DNA of 64,000 nt from an uncultured Pseudomonadales bacterium (GTDB lineage: Bacteria; Pseudomonadota; Gammaproteobacteria; Pseudomonadales; Azotimanducaceae), in contig OY282460.1 in the NCBI GenBank assembly GCA_958296295.1, positions 1,054,001-1,118,000 of the forward strand, given 5' to 3'. Shown here piece by piece: positions 15,739 to 24,696 of the stretch. The stretch's first letter is position 1. Each line of letters starts with the position of its first letter. The position numbers and the translations under genes were made by a program. A model generated the notes under the pieces. That model was not told where the DNA came from, ran no database searches, and saw only the letters and a program-made list of their open reading frames with translations.

Positions 15739-17853
15739 ATCGGCGCAGCGTTGCCACTCGCCGCCGCTGTCGACGATGGCGAGAAGGAGAACGACGAATC
15801 CGCGCACGGCGCGGCACTCGAGGAAGTCGTCGTTTCCGCCCACCCGCTTTCCGCGGGAGGTCTTGCCGAAGCGGTCGTCACGCTGGACGCCGAGGCTTTG
15901 GAGAACGCGCTTGCGCTGAGCATCGGCACCACCATGGCGCGAATGCCCGGCATTCATTCGGCGTCGTTTGGCGAAGCGGTGGGGCGCCCGGTTGTTCACG
16001 GCATGAGCGGCCCGCGCGTGCGGGTGATGGAGGATCGCATCGACGCCATGGACGCCTCGGTCACAAGCGGCGACCACGCCGTCACGGTGGAACCTTTCCT
16101 TGCCGAACGCGTGGACGCGCTGAAGGGGCCGAGCACGTTGCTGTACGGGTCCGGCGCCATCGGCGGCGTGATCGATGTGCATACGGGCCGCATTCCGCAC
16201 CGCGTGCCGGAAGCCCTTTCGGGTGACGTGGCCTTGCGGGCGCAAGACAACGGGCGCGGCGCCAACGTCGCGGGGCGTGCGAACGGAGGGCGTGGTGGCT
16301 TCGCTTGGCATGTGGACGGTTTTTCGCGTTCCGCGGGCGAGTACCGAATTCCCGGCTTCGCCGAGTCCGCCCGGGCTCGCGCCGCCGAAGAAGAGGAGGA
16401 GGAGGCGCACGACGAGGACGAACACGACGAGGACGAGCACCAAGACGAGATGCCGGCGTTCGGCCGGCTCCCGGGCAGCCATGCGGACGGTAGCGGTGGT
16501 GCCGTCGGCTTGTCGTGGATAGGCGCCCGCGGGTTCGCCGGGGTCGCGGTGAGCAAACTGCGCTACGACTACGGCCTGCCGGGCGAGGCGCATGCTCACG
16601 AGGACGAGGCCCACGAAGAGGATGACCACGAAGAGGATGACCACGAAGACGAAGGCCACGACGAGGACGGGGCCTCGGACGGCACAGTTACCTTAGACGT
16701 TGAACAAACCCGCATCGACTTCGAAGCGGGGGTGGTCGAGCCGTTTAGCGGCTTCGAATTCCTCAACATCCGGGCCGGCCGCAACGACTACGCGCACTTG
16801 GAGATCGAACCGGACGGCGCTATTGGAACGCGCTTCCACACGGACTCGTACGAAGGTCGCGTCGAGCTGGTAAGAAAACCGGACACGGGCTTCGACGGCA
16901 CGTTTGGCGTCCACTTCGCCCACCGCGATTTCTCCGCCATTGGCGAGGAGGCGTTTGTTCCGCCGGTGACCTCCGCGATGATCGGAGCGTTTTGGGTGGG
17001 CGAGCGCCCGCTGGGGCGTTTCGACTTGGAGGCCGGTGTCCGATTGGAGCGGGTTCGCCACGAGCCGGAACGTGGCCTCGATCGCCGCTTTGGCGTTCAT
17101 TCCCTGTCGCTGGGGCTGGTCGCTGAACTCGGCGGTGGCCAGCTCGGCCTGAGCGGGAGCTACTCGGTACGCGCTCCGGCCGCCGAGGAGCTCTATTCGG
17201 ATGGGCCGCACCTCGCCACCCGGAGCTTCGAGATCGGCGATGTGGACTTGGAACCGGAACGGGCGCTGCACGCCGCGCTAACCTGGAACTGGCAAGGGGA
17301 GCGGTTCGCTGTCGCCGCCACGGGCTACGCCACCGCGTTTCGCGATCACATCTACGGGGCGCCCGACGGCACCGAAATGGACCACTTGCCGGTCTTCCGC
17401 TTCACCCAGCAGGACGCGGTGTATCGCGGCGTGGATCTAAGCGTCCGCTACACGGTCGCTGAGTTGGCCCTCGGCAGAGTCGAGTTGAGCTGCTTGTTCG
17501 ATACCGTGGCCGCCCGCGTTGACGTGGCGGGAGATGATCAGCTGCCGCGCCTGCCGCCGACGCGCTTCGGCGTTGGCGTGCATGTACATCGAGCCGCGAT
17601 GACCTTTGATTTGGACTACCTGCACGCTTTCGCCCAAGACGAGGTGGCCCCCAATGAATTGCCCACCGACAGCTACGGCGATTTGCGCGCCCGCGTGGCG
17701 GTGCGCGTTCCCGCCGGCGATGCGGACATTCGCGTCTTTCTCCAAGGCCGAAATCTCACGGACGAAGAGCAGCGCCACCACACCTCGATCATCAAGGACC
17801 TCGCGCCGGCACCCGGGCGCGCTTGGGAAGCTGGCGTGCGCTGGAGTTTCTAG
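15703..17853 (+). CDS. TonB-dependent outer-membrane receptor, ZnuD-like (zinc uptake)
   Basis: Product of 716 residues: signal peptide (residues 1-22, ends PLAAA), a TonB-box-like EEVVVSA near 41, the plug domain (GTTMARMPGI ... VEPFLAERVDALKGPSTLLYGSGAIGGVIDV), then a beta-barrel ending in Phe (WSF). Two loops are extremely rich in His, Asp and Glu (about residues 228-250 and 297-326). Such metal-grabbing loops are the mark of ZnuD-type zinc receptors, so zinc is the likely substrate; copper or nickel are possible. The ATG at 15703 follows AGGAGA and fits the signal peptide. A TATAAT at 15546-15551 is a candidate -10. I see no clear Zur box. Confidence 0.87.
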   Translation: MRNVKPLSLLFGIGAALPLAAAVDDGEKENDESAHGAALEEVVVSAHPLSAGGLAEAVVTLDAEALENALALSIGTTMARMPGIHSASFGEAVGRPVVHGMSGPRVRVMEDRIDAMDASVTSGDHAVTVEPFLAERVDALKGPSTLLYGSGAIGGVIDVHTGRIPHRVPEALSGDVALRAQDNGRGANVAGRANGGRGGFAWHVDGFSRSAGEYRIPGFAESARARAAEEEEEEAHDEDEHDEDEHQDEMPAFGRLPGSHADGSGGAVGLSWIGARGFAGVAVSKLRYDYGLPGEAHAHEDEAHEEDDHEEDDHEDEGHDEDGASDGTVTLDVEQTRIDFEAGVVEPFSGFEFLNIRAGRNDYAHLEIEPDGAIGTRFHTDSYEGRVELVRKPDTGFDGTFGVHFAHRDFSAIGEEAFVPPVTSAMIGAFWVGERPLGRFDLEAGVRLERVRHEPERGLDRRFGVHSLSLGLVAELGGGQLGLSGSYSVRAPAAEELYSDGPHLATRSFEIGDVDLEPERALHAALTWNWQGERFAVAATGYATAFRDHIYGAPDGTEMDHLPVFRFTQQDAVYRGVDLSVRYTVAELALGRVELSCLFDTVAARVDVAGDDQLPRLPPTRFGVGVHVHRAAMTFDLDYLHAFAQDEVAPNELPTDSYGDLRARVAVRVPAGDADIRVFLQGRNLTDEEQRHHTSIIKDLAPAPGRAWEAGVRWSF

Positions 17854-17899
17854 CCACTTGCCCCGCCGAACTTTCGCCGCGCCTCCACTGCGATCCCAC

Positions 17900-20458
17900 A
17901 TGGCAGAGGGTGAAGCGCGCGAGCGTGCGACCAAAGGCCGGTGGCCCCTAGCGACCATCGCCTTGGCCGCGTTCGCCTTCGCGGGCTGCGCCGACAAGGT
18001 TCCCGACCGGGCCGAGTACCGGCTGGTGTTCGAGGACGATTTCAACGGCGCGGCCTTGGACGCCGCGAAGTGGACCGTGGCGGAAGGGGACGGCTGCCCG
18101 GAGCTGTGCGCGGCCGGGCGGCTCTTCAGCGCCGACAGCGCGGCGGTGCGCAACGGCTCGCTGTTCATCGCCCCTCGCCAAAACGGCGCGGTTGGCGCGG
18201 TTTCTGGCGCTGTTCACGGCGCCGGCAAGTTCGCCTTTCGCTACGGCCGCGTGGAAGTGGGCGCCAGGGTGCCGGTAGGCGCGGGCTACGCCGCCTCGGT
18301 GCGGTTGCTGCCGGCGCAAGCCGCCTACGGCCCGTGGCCGTTGTCTGGCGAAATCGGCATCGTCGAGAGTTTCGTCGACGAGAACAACCAGTCGGGGGTG
18401 CGCGGCGTCACGCGTTACGGCTTGGCCGCGCCTCCGCACCACGGCGCATCGGCGGCCTACGAGGTGGCGAGCCCGGCGGCCGAGTTGGTGGAATACGCGC
18501 TGGAGTGGAGCCCGGGCGAGCTCCGGTTCAGCGTGGATGGCGAGCATGTGCAGACGCAATCCGCCAGTCAGTGGTACACCTACTATCCCGCGGCAGCGGA
18601 CGGCAGCCACGATCCTCTCGGCGTTTACCGTCGCGGCCCATTCGGCGCTCCCTTCGACCGGTCTTTTCACTTGGCGCTTGGCTTGGCGGTGGCGGATGGC
18701 GCGAGTGCGCCGGAGCCCCTGCAGGTGGACTACGTTCGGGTGTACGAGTGCGCGGATCCGGTCGTCAGCCGTTGCGGTAGCCGGGCGGCCGGCGTGCCGG
18801 TGTTGCCGGACAACGCCGGCGGGCCGCTCGCCGACGCGACCACGGGGGCGCCCTTCCGCGAACGGATCGACCTCTACGCCGACGGCCCGGCAACCGTCAC
18901 GGTGGCCACCGCCGCCGCAACCGTGCAGAGCAACCTCCACACCGAGTCCGCCACGGACACGATGGCCTTGGTGGTGAGCGACCCGGCCGCCAAGGATCCG
19001 CAAGATGGCGACAACACCGTCTGGCGCGTGTCTGTGAACGGGGGCGTCGGCGAGGCGCGTTTGGCCGCCGAGAACGTGGCGGCAAGCGGGCAAACGGTGA
19101 CGGGCTTCGACTTCTCCGGCCACCGCCTGGCCGGCATTGGCGGCGATCCGGTGGCCGAGCTGGCCTTCGACATGCGCATTGAGAGTTTGGCCGCGAACGC
19201 CACGCTAAGCGCGGGCTTGAGTAGCGGCTACCCGCCGATGCGCTCGCCCGCCGACGGCATCGGCGAGCGGCGCTTCGAGTTGCCCCGGGCGGCTTTGGCC
19301 ATTGGCGAATGGAAGTCCTACTCGGTGAAGCTCCAAGACCTTGCCGATGCGTCCGACGAGAACTGCTGCGGCGTGGATCTCGCCCGCGTGGACAGGCCAT
19401 TCGTGTTGCGCGCCAGCGGGGATGCGGAGTTTTTGCTGGACAACATCCGCGTCACCAACGCCTGCAAAGTCGTGGACGCCTGCGGTGCCGACGCCGCCGA
19501 GGTGCCGGCGCCGCGCCGCGCATGCGCCGAGCCCGGCACCACGTTGCGCTTCGGTTTCTACGCGTTCTTCGCGCCGGTGAGCCACAGCGCGGAGGAGGAT
19601 CCCGGCGCGCCCGGCTACAACACGCATCGGGGCTTCGAGGCGGATTTGGTAACCGCTCTGGAGGCGCTCGAAGGCGCGGGGCTCGCTTTCGCGCGCCGTC
19701 CCATCGGGTTTTGGACCGGCATTTGGCTGCAATCCGCGACCGCCGATTTCGATGTGGTGGGTGGCGGCATCACGATTTTGGACAGCCGCACGCGCAACGC
19801 GGCCGGCGAGACGGTGGTGCGTTTCACCGACGGCCACATCGCCTTCCGCCAATCCTTGCTGGTGCGCGCCGAAGACGCCGAGCGCCTCGCCACCCACGCC
19901 AAGCTGACCAGCGACGTGCGCGTGGGCGTGTTGGCGGACACCACCGGCGAAGCCCGGCTGCTGCAGCTCACCGGCTTGGCGGACGACGATGGCGTGCTTC
20001 TCGCCGGCACGCGCATCGAAACGCCGGCCGGCACCGTCACCGCCGATGGCACAGGCGCGTTTCGAATAACGTCCGCGGCGGTCACGGACAACGTGGTCGG
20101 CCGCACGCGTCTGGTGCCGCCGGACGACGCGAAACCGCAGGTGATCTACCTCGGCACCGAACTCGGCGAGCGGGAACTCTTGGACGCGCTGGCCGACGGC
20201 ACCATCGACGCCGTGGCGCGCGGCGAGATCGGCAACAGCGACGCCGCGTCCATAACGGACGGCGACTTCGTCGTCACCGGCATCGATCCGGTGTCCGAAT
20301 TCGGCGGTTTCACGGTGGCCGCGGACAACGCCGACCTGCTGCAATGCCTGAACGACAAGATCCGCTGGCTAACGAACGGCGGCCGCATCGGCTACGCGCA
20401 GTGGCGCCGAAACCCCCAAGTGTTTCTGGAGCAAGCGGCGCGCTGGAACCGGTTGTAG
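17900..20458 (+). CDS. GH16-like lipoprotein fused to a periplasmic solute-binding (SBP3) domain
   Basis: Product of 852 residues. Residues 15-30 form a lipoprotein signal ending AFAGC. Residues about 38-265 resemble glycoside hydrolase family 16 (YRLVFEDDFNG, FRYGRVEVGARVP, QVDYVRVYE). The catalytic ExDxxE is present as E151-I-G-I-V-E156, so both Glu remain but the central Asp is Gly153. A middle part (about 290-540) looks like a beta-sandwich carbohydrate-binding or Hylemonella-type module. From about 547 to the end there is a family-3 solute-binding domain (TTLRFGFYAFFAPV, GFEADLVTALEAL, DVVGGGITI, VGVLADTTGEARL). This fusion of a laminarinase-like sensor with an amino-acid-type binding domain is unusual. 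It follows the TonB receptor by 46 bases, so co-expression is likely. ATG chosen to fit the signal. Confidence 0.8.
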   Translation: MAEGEARERATKGRWPLATIALAAFAFAGCADKVPDRAEYRLVFEDDFNGAALDAAKWTVAEGDGCPELCAAGRLFSADSAAVRNGSLFIAPRQNGAVGAVSGAVHGAGKFAFRYGRVEVGARVPVGAGYAASVRLLPAQAAYGPWPLSGEIGIVESFVDENNQSGVRGVTRYGLAAPPHHGASAAYEVASPAAELVEYALEWSPGELRFSVDGEHVQTQSASQWYTYYPAAADGSHDPLGVYRRGPFGAPFDRSFHLALGLAVADGASAPEPLQVDYVRVYECADPVVSRCGSRAAGVPVLPDNAGGPLADATTGAPFRERIDLYADGPATVTVATAAATVQSNLHTESATDTMALVVSDPAAKDPQDGDNTVWRVSVNGGVGEARLAAENVAASGQTVTGFDFSGHRLAGIGGDPVAELAFDMRIESLAANATLSAGLSSGYPPMRSPADGIGERRFELPRAALAIGEWKSYSVKLQDLADASDENCCGVDLARVDRPFVLRASGDAEFLLDNIRVTNACKVVDACGADAAEVPAPRRACAEPGTTLRFGFYAFFAPVSHSAEEDPGAPGYNTHRGFEADLVTALEALEGAGLAFARRPIGFWTGIWLQSATADFDVVGGGITILDSRTRNAAGETVVRFTDGHIAFRQSLLVRAEDAERLATHAKLTSDVRVGVLADTTGEARLLQLTGLADDDGVLLAGTRIETPAGTVTADGTGAFRITSAAVTDNVVGRTRLVPPDDAKPQVIYLGTELGERELLDALADGTIDAVARGEIGNSDAASITDGDFVVTGIDPVSEFGGFTVAADNADLLQCLNDKIRWLTNGGRIGYAQWRRNPQVFLEQAARWNRL

Positions 20459-20477
20459 GGGCAAATCCGGGGGAACG

Positions 20478-21635
20478 CTACTTGGAAAGGTAGTTCATGC
20501 CCTCTTCCAGCCCGCGAATGGTGAGCGGGTACATCTTCCCGTCCACCAACTCCTGCGTCATCGCCACGGAGCTGGAGTACTCCCACGTCTCCCGCGGGGT
20601 GGGGTTGATCCACACCAGCTTGTCGTAGAAGACCATGAAGCGGCGCAGCCACAGGGCGCCCGGCTCGTCGTTCCAATGCTCCACGCTGCCGCCGGCGTGG
20701 GTGATCTCGTAGGGTGCCACCGTGGCGTCGCCCACGAAGACCACTTTGTAGTCGCGGGCGTACTTGTTGAGTATCCGCCAAGTCGGGATGCGTTCGTTCA
20801 TGCGGCGGCGGTTGTCCTTCCACACGGATTCGTAGATGAAGTTGTGGAAGTAGTAGTTCTCCATGTGCTTGAACTCCGTGTGGGTGGCGGAGAACAGCTC
20901 TTGGCAGATCTTCACATGCGCGTCCATGGAGCCGCCGATGTCGAAAAACAACAGCACCTTCACCGTGTTGCGGCGCTCGGGCCTCATGCGGATGTCCAAC
21001 ATGCCGCCGTTGTGGGCCGTGGAGCGGATGGTCGTGTCCATGTCCAGCTCTTCTTCCCGGCCGGTGCGGGCGAACTTCCTCAGCCGGCGCAGCGCCAGCT
21101 TTATGTTGCGGGTGCCGAGTTCCACGGAATCGTCCAGATTCTTGTACTGGCGCTGATCCCACACCTTCTTGGCCTTGCGTTTCTTCCCCTGGCCGCCGCC
21201 ACCGGGCCCGCCTTGGCCGGGTCGGTTGGCGTTCCCCTTCTGGCCGTTCCGGCCCTTGGCCTCTTCGGCCTCCCGGTCCTCGCGCGCTTTCTTGAACTCC
21301 TCTATGAGTTTCTCCAAGCCGCCAAGGGATTTGATCTCGGCCAACTCCTCGGCGGTTAGGTTCTTCTCGAATTCGCGCCGCAGCCATTCGTCCGGGATCA
21401 GGGATTCCAAAAGGCCGTGCAGGTTCTCCAAACCCTTGAAATACGCGCTGAAGGCGCGGTCGAACTTGTCGTAGTGCGTCTCGTCCTTCACCATGCAGGT
21501 GCGGGCGAGCAGGTAGAAATCGTCCACGTTGGCGTAGATCACCCGCTCCCTCAAGGCGGCGATGAGATCCATCAGCTCGCGGATGGTCACCGGCACCTTG
21601 TAGCGGCGCAGCGTGAGAAAGAAGTTGAGCAGCAT
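20478..21635 (-). CDS. VWA-domain protein of a MoxR/VWA pair (CoxE-like)
   Basis: Product of 385 residues. The N-terminal helical half (LLNFFLTLRRYKVPVTIREL) leads through a Gly/Lys-rich linker (about residues 130-160) to a von Willebrand A domain with the MIDAS-type motif DIGGSMD and a second segment VVFVGDATVAPYE. These proteins act with MoxR ATPases as chaperones that insert metal cofactors or remodel complexes. The ATPase gene lies 21 bases upstream on the same strand. The client is not evident from neighbours. Confidence 0.88.
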   Translation of the reverse strand: MLLNFFLTLRRYKVPVTIRELMDLIAALRERVIYANVDDFYLLARTCMVKDETHYDKFDRAFSAYFKGLENLHGLLESLIPDEWLRREFEKNLTAEELAEIKSLGGLEKLIEEFKKAREDREAEEAKGRNGQKGNANRPGQGGPGGGGQGKKRKAKKVWDQRQYKNLDDSVELGTRNIKLALRRLRKFARTGREEELDMDTTIRSTAHNGGMLDIRMRPERRNTVKVLLFFDIGGSMDAHVKICQELFSATHTEFKHMENYYFHNFIYESVWKDNRRRMNERIPTWRILNKYARDYKVVFVGDATVAPYEITHAGGSVEHWNDEPGALWLRRFMVFYDKLVWINPTPRETWEYSSSVAMTQELVDGKMYPLTIRGLEEGMNYLSK

Positions 21636-21656
21636 GGTCGGCCCGGCTCGCGTCGA

Positions 21657-22505
21657 TCAGCCGCGGCTGTCGCGACGGTTCATGAAGGCGAGGCGCTCCA
21701 AGAGATGCACGTCCTGCTCGTTCTTCACCAGAGCGCCGTACAGCGGGGGAATGGCCTTGGTGGTGTCGCGGTTGGTGAGGATCTCGTCGGGAATGTCGTC
21801 CGCCATCAGGAGCTTCAGCCAGTCGATCAGTTCGGATGTGGACGGTTTCTTCTTCAAGCCCGGCACTTTGCGCACGTCGAAGAAGATGTCCATCGCCTCT
21901 TTCACCAAGTTCTTCTTGATGCTCGGAAAATGCACCTCGACGATGCGTTCCATCGTTTCCCGGTCCGGGAAGTTGATGTAGTGGAAGAAGCACCGGCGCA
22001 GGAAAGCGTCCGGCAGCTCTTTCTCGTTGTTGGAGGTGATCATGACGATGGGCCGGTGCTTGGCCACCACCGTCTCGTTCAGTTCGTAGACGAAGAACTC
22101 CATGCGGTCCAGTTCCTGCAGGAGATCGTTGGGAAACTCGATGTCCGCCTTGTCGATCTCGTCGATCAGCAGCACAACCCGCTCGTCGGACTGGAACGCC
22201 TCCCAGAGTTTGCCCTTCTTGATGTAGTTGCGGATGTCCCCCACCCGCTCGTCGCCGAGTTGGGAATCGCGTAGCCGCGAGACGGCATCGTACTCGTAGA
22301 GCCCTTGCAGCGCCTTGGTTTGCGACTTGATGTGCCAAGAGATGAGGCGCAATCCCAAGGTGCCGGCCACCTCCTCGGCGAGCAGCGTCTTGCCGGTGCC
22401 AGGCTCCCCCTTCACCAGCAGCGGGCGCTCCAGCTTGACCGCGGCGTCCACAGCCATCGAGAGCTCGTCGGTGGAGATGTAAGTGTCGGTGCTGTCGAAA
22501 ATCAT
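21657..22505 (-). CDS. MoxR-family AAA+ ATPase
   Basis: Product of 282 residues: Walker A GEPGTGKTLLAEEVA (residues 33-47), Walker B VVLLIDEIDKADIEF, sensor 1 MITSNNEKELPDAFLRRCFF. This matches MoxR chaperone ATPases. With the VWA gene just downstream it forms the common MoxR-VWA module, which uses ATP to mature or activate partner proteins. The ATG at 22505 is followed directly by the conserved FDSTDTYISTDEL. The upstream region contains a short palindrome. Confidence 0.92.
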   Translation of the reverse strand: MIFDSTDTYISTDELSMAVDAAVKLERPLLVKGEPGTGKTLLAEEVAGTLGLRLISWHIKSQTKALQGLYEYDAVSRLRDSQLGDERVGDIRNYIKKGKLWEAFQSDERVVLLIDEIDKADIEFPNDLLQELDRMEFFVYELNETVVAKHRPIVMITSNNEKELPDAFLRRCFFHYINFPDRETMERIVEVHFPSIKKNLVKEAMDIFFDVRKVPGLKKKPSTSELIDWLKLLMADDIPDEILTNRDTTKAIPPLYGALVKNEQDVHLLERLAFMNRRDSRG

Positions 22506-22555
22506 CCAGTGTTCCGTTTGCTAAGGGCCCCCAACGCGCCGGCGGACACGCCGCG

Positions 22556-22570
22556 ACGCGCAAAGCGCGT
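22556..22570. promoter_or_regulatory. 15-bp perfect palindrome upstream of moxR
   Basis: ACGCGC AAA GCGCGT lies about 55 bases upstream of the MoxR start in the 260-base divergent gap with the C39-like gene. It could be an operator; nothing else supports the call. A CATAAT near 22643 could be the -10 of the C39 operon. Confidence 0.25.
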
Positions 22571-22766
22571 ACCTTACCTTTTTTCGGCATCGTTTTGCGC
22601 TTTGCCCGCCTGGGCGGCGCGACGTGTTGGAACGGCGTTGGTGCATAATCGCCGCCAGGTGCCGTCGTTGCGGGCTTGGCGGCCGGCGTTGGCGAGGCCA
22701 TCGCGTGGCTTGGCGGCTGGTGTTGCGGCTCGGCCCCTTTCGAGAATTGCGCACGGAGAAGCGGCG

Positions 22767-23753
22767 CTGACCACATCCCTGTTCCATGCGATTCGGCTCG
22801 CCTCGAGCGACGTGCGCTATCCGCTGGCCGTGGACGGGCCGGCTCGGTGGCGCGCTGGGCGCGAACCCGTCCGCGTGCGGCTGCCGGACGTGCCGGCGGA
22901 CCACATCATCGCCGCGAGCTTCGCCAGCACCGAGGCCGCGGCGTTTTCCTTTGGGCTGGAGACGGGTCGGCGCAAGCGCGCCGAGACGGCCCGGTTCGGC
23001 AAACGGCCGCGCCGTCGGGAACGGGGCGCGGGCTGCGACGTGGCGGTTCCGGTGGATTTTTTCCACGCCCGCGCGCGCTTGGCGAGCCCCGTTCTCAGCT
23101 TGCGGTGCGCCGCGCCGGCGCCGCGCGCCTACCTCTTCAGCGTGACGGTTCGACCGCGCCTCGTCGAGCCGCCGGCGGAACCGCCCGCGGACGCGCCAAG
23201 CGTACCCGCTTCCCGCCTCAGCCAAACGTCGTTGATGGTCGAGGACAAGCCGCACGGTTGTTCGCCAACGGCCACGGCCATGGCCCTTGGCATCACGGAC
23301 GTGGAAGATCTGCGGGCGTTTGTGGAACTCGCGCGGCACCGTCCGAGCGGGTTGCTCGGCGTGTGGCCGCAGAATCTGTGGGCCGCGGCGCGGCGTGGGC
23401 GCCTCGGGGCGGTCGAACTGGTGTCGGACTGGGAGACGGTGCGCAAGGTCTTGACCTTCTGCGGCAACAGCGGGGGCCCAAGGGTGCCGAGCCGCCCGGC
23501 CATGGTCGCCAGCATTCGTTTTCGCCCCGGCGGCTTGCCCGGGAGCCCGTTGCCAAAAACCGGCGGGCACTTGGTGGCCGTGCGCGGCATTGAAGACGGC
23601 GCCGTGGTGGCCCACGATCCGGCCGCGCCAACGGCTGGCGTGTTGCGCCGCTACGACGCGCGCCGCTTCGCGTCCGCCTGGATGCGCCACCGCGGCGCGG
23701 CCTACGTCTTCGCGAGCGCGCCGGCGGACGCCGCCCCAACGGCCCATGACTAG
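22767..23753 (+). CDS. C39-like papain-fold peptidase, first gene of a four-gene operon
   Basis: About 328 residues. An N-terminal beta-rich region (VRYPLAVDGPARW, VRVRLPDVPADHI) precedes a C39-like peptidase domain with a plausible Cys-His-Asp triad: KPHGCSPTATAMAL (Cys165), KTGGHLVAVRG (His268) and VAHDPAAP (Asp284). Such enzymes cleave leader peptides or small peptides. The start is uncertain: no ATG occurs in frame before the domain. CTG at 22767 follows GGAGA at good spacing; GTG at 22812 is the alternative. The stop overlaps the next ATG. In other bacteria C39-like peptidases neighbour GNAT and ATP-grasp enzymes, as here. Confidence 0.78.
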   Translation: MTTSLFHAIRLASSDVRYPLAVDGPARWRAGREPVRVRLPDVPADHIIAASFASTEAAAFSFGLETGRRKRAETARFGKRPRRRERGAGCDVAVPVDFFHARARLASPVLSLRCAAPAPRAYLFSVTVRPRLVEPPAEPPADAPSVPASRLSQTSLMVEDKPHGCSPTATAMALGITDVEDLRAFVELARHRPSGLLGVWPQNLWAAARRGRLGAVELVSDWETVRKVLTFCGNSGGPRVPSRPAMVASIRFRPGGLPGSPLPKTGGHLVAVRGIEDGAVVAHDPAAPTAGVLRRYDARRFASAWMRHRGAAYVFASAPADAAPTAHD

Positions 23754-24696
23754 CCGCGGAACCGTTTTCGCGGCAATCGCCATGCGCCGCTCCCCCGGCA
23801 GAAGTTTGGTGATCCGCCACATCCTCTTGATGGCGTCCGTGGCATCCGTCGCCTACGGCTTGACCAGCTGGCACGCGCTGGCCTTCGACACCTCGAACGT
23901 GTGGCTCTACAACAACGATTGGCGGCCACATCCCGTGCATTTCATAGCCCTCGGTCTCGGTTTGATGGGGCCGTCGCTGTGGGGGATATTCGTGCTGGCG
24001 ATGCTGTTGGGGCCGCGGCGAGCGCCCGGCGAGGCGTCGCCCGCGCAACCGGCGGCGAAGCGGGACAACGCGGAGGACCAGCCGGCGGCGGCGAGCGGTG
24101 ACGAGCCGCCGGCGGCCGAGCCGTGCGCGGCGGAGGAACACGTTGACGCGCAAGCGGAATCGCCACCGGAAGTCCGGGCGCCGCGGACGTTCATTCGCCC
24201 GATCAAGGCCGCCGACAGGCGCGAGCTCCTCGCCCTCGCCCAAGACGGTCGGGACTTTCACATGCCGTGGATACGAGCGCCGCTCACCGCGCACACTTTC
24301 AAGATATATTTGCGGCGCACCGAGCGCGAAGACCACGAGGGCCACGCCATCTGCCGGCGCGACACCGGCGAGATCGTGGGCGTCGTCAACGTCAACAACA
24401 TTCTGCGCGGTTCGATGTTGTCCGCTTCCGTCGCCTACTACGTGGCGCAAGGCCATGCCCGCAAAGGCTACATGCGCGAAGGCCTGCTGCAAGTGAAAGA
24501 GCATGCGTTCCGCCGGCTCGGGCTGCATCGGCTGGAGGCCAACATCCAGCCGGGGAACGCCGCGTCCATCGCCCTCGTGCGAAGTTGCGGGTTCGTTTGC
24601 GAGGGCGTCTCGGTGGGCTTCCTCTACATTGACGGCGCTTGGCGCGACCACGAGCGTTGGGTCGCGGTGGATGCGCGGCCGGGGCTCGAAACGTGA
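23746..24696 (+). CDS. GNAT acetyltransferase with N-terminal two-helix membrane anchor
   Basis: Product of 316 residues. Two transmembrane helices (about 22-44 and 65-88) flank a short loop with Trp-rich WLYNNDWRPHPVHF. An Ala/Glu-rich linker (91-143) leads to a RimJ/RimL-like GNAT domain (146-310): TFIRPIKAADRREL, GEIVGVVNVNNI, ASVAYYVAQGHARKGYMREG (acetyl-CoA loop), NIQPGNAASIALVRSCGF. It would acetylate an amine, such as a peptide N terminus, at the inner face of the membrane. The ATG at 23746 overlaps the C39 stop by 8 bases; ATG at 23782 is an alternative. Membrane-anchored GNATs are uncommon. The stop overlaps the next gene. Confidence 0.82.
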   Translation: MTSRGTVFAAIAMRRSPGRSLVIRHILLMASVASVAYGLTSWHALAFDTSNVWLYNNDWRPHPVHFIALGLGLMGPSLWGIFVLAMLLGPRRAPGEASPAQPAAKRDNAEDQPAAASGDEPPAAEPCAAEEHVDAQAESPPEVRAPRTFIRPIKAADRRELLALAQDGRDFHMPWIRAPLTAHTFKIYLRRTEREDHEGHAICRRDTGEIVGVVNVNNILRGSMLSASVAYYVAQGHARKGYMREGLLQVKEHAFRRLGLHRLEANIQPGNAASIALVRSCGFVCEGVSVGFLYIDGAWRDHERWVAVDARPGLET

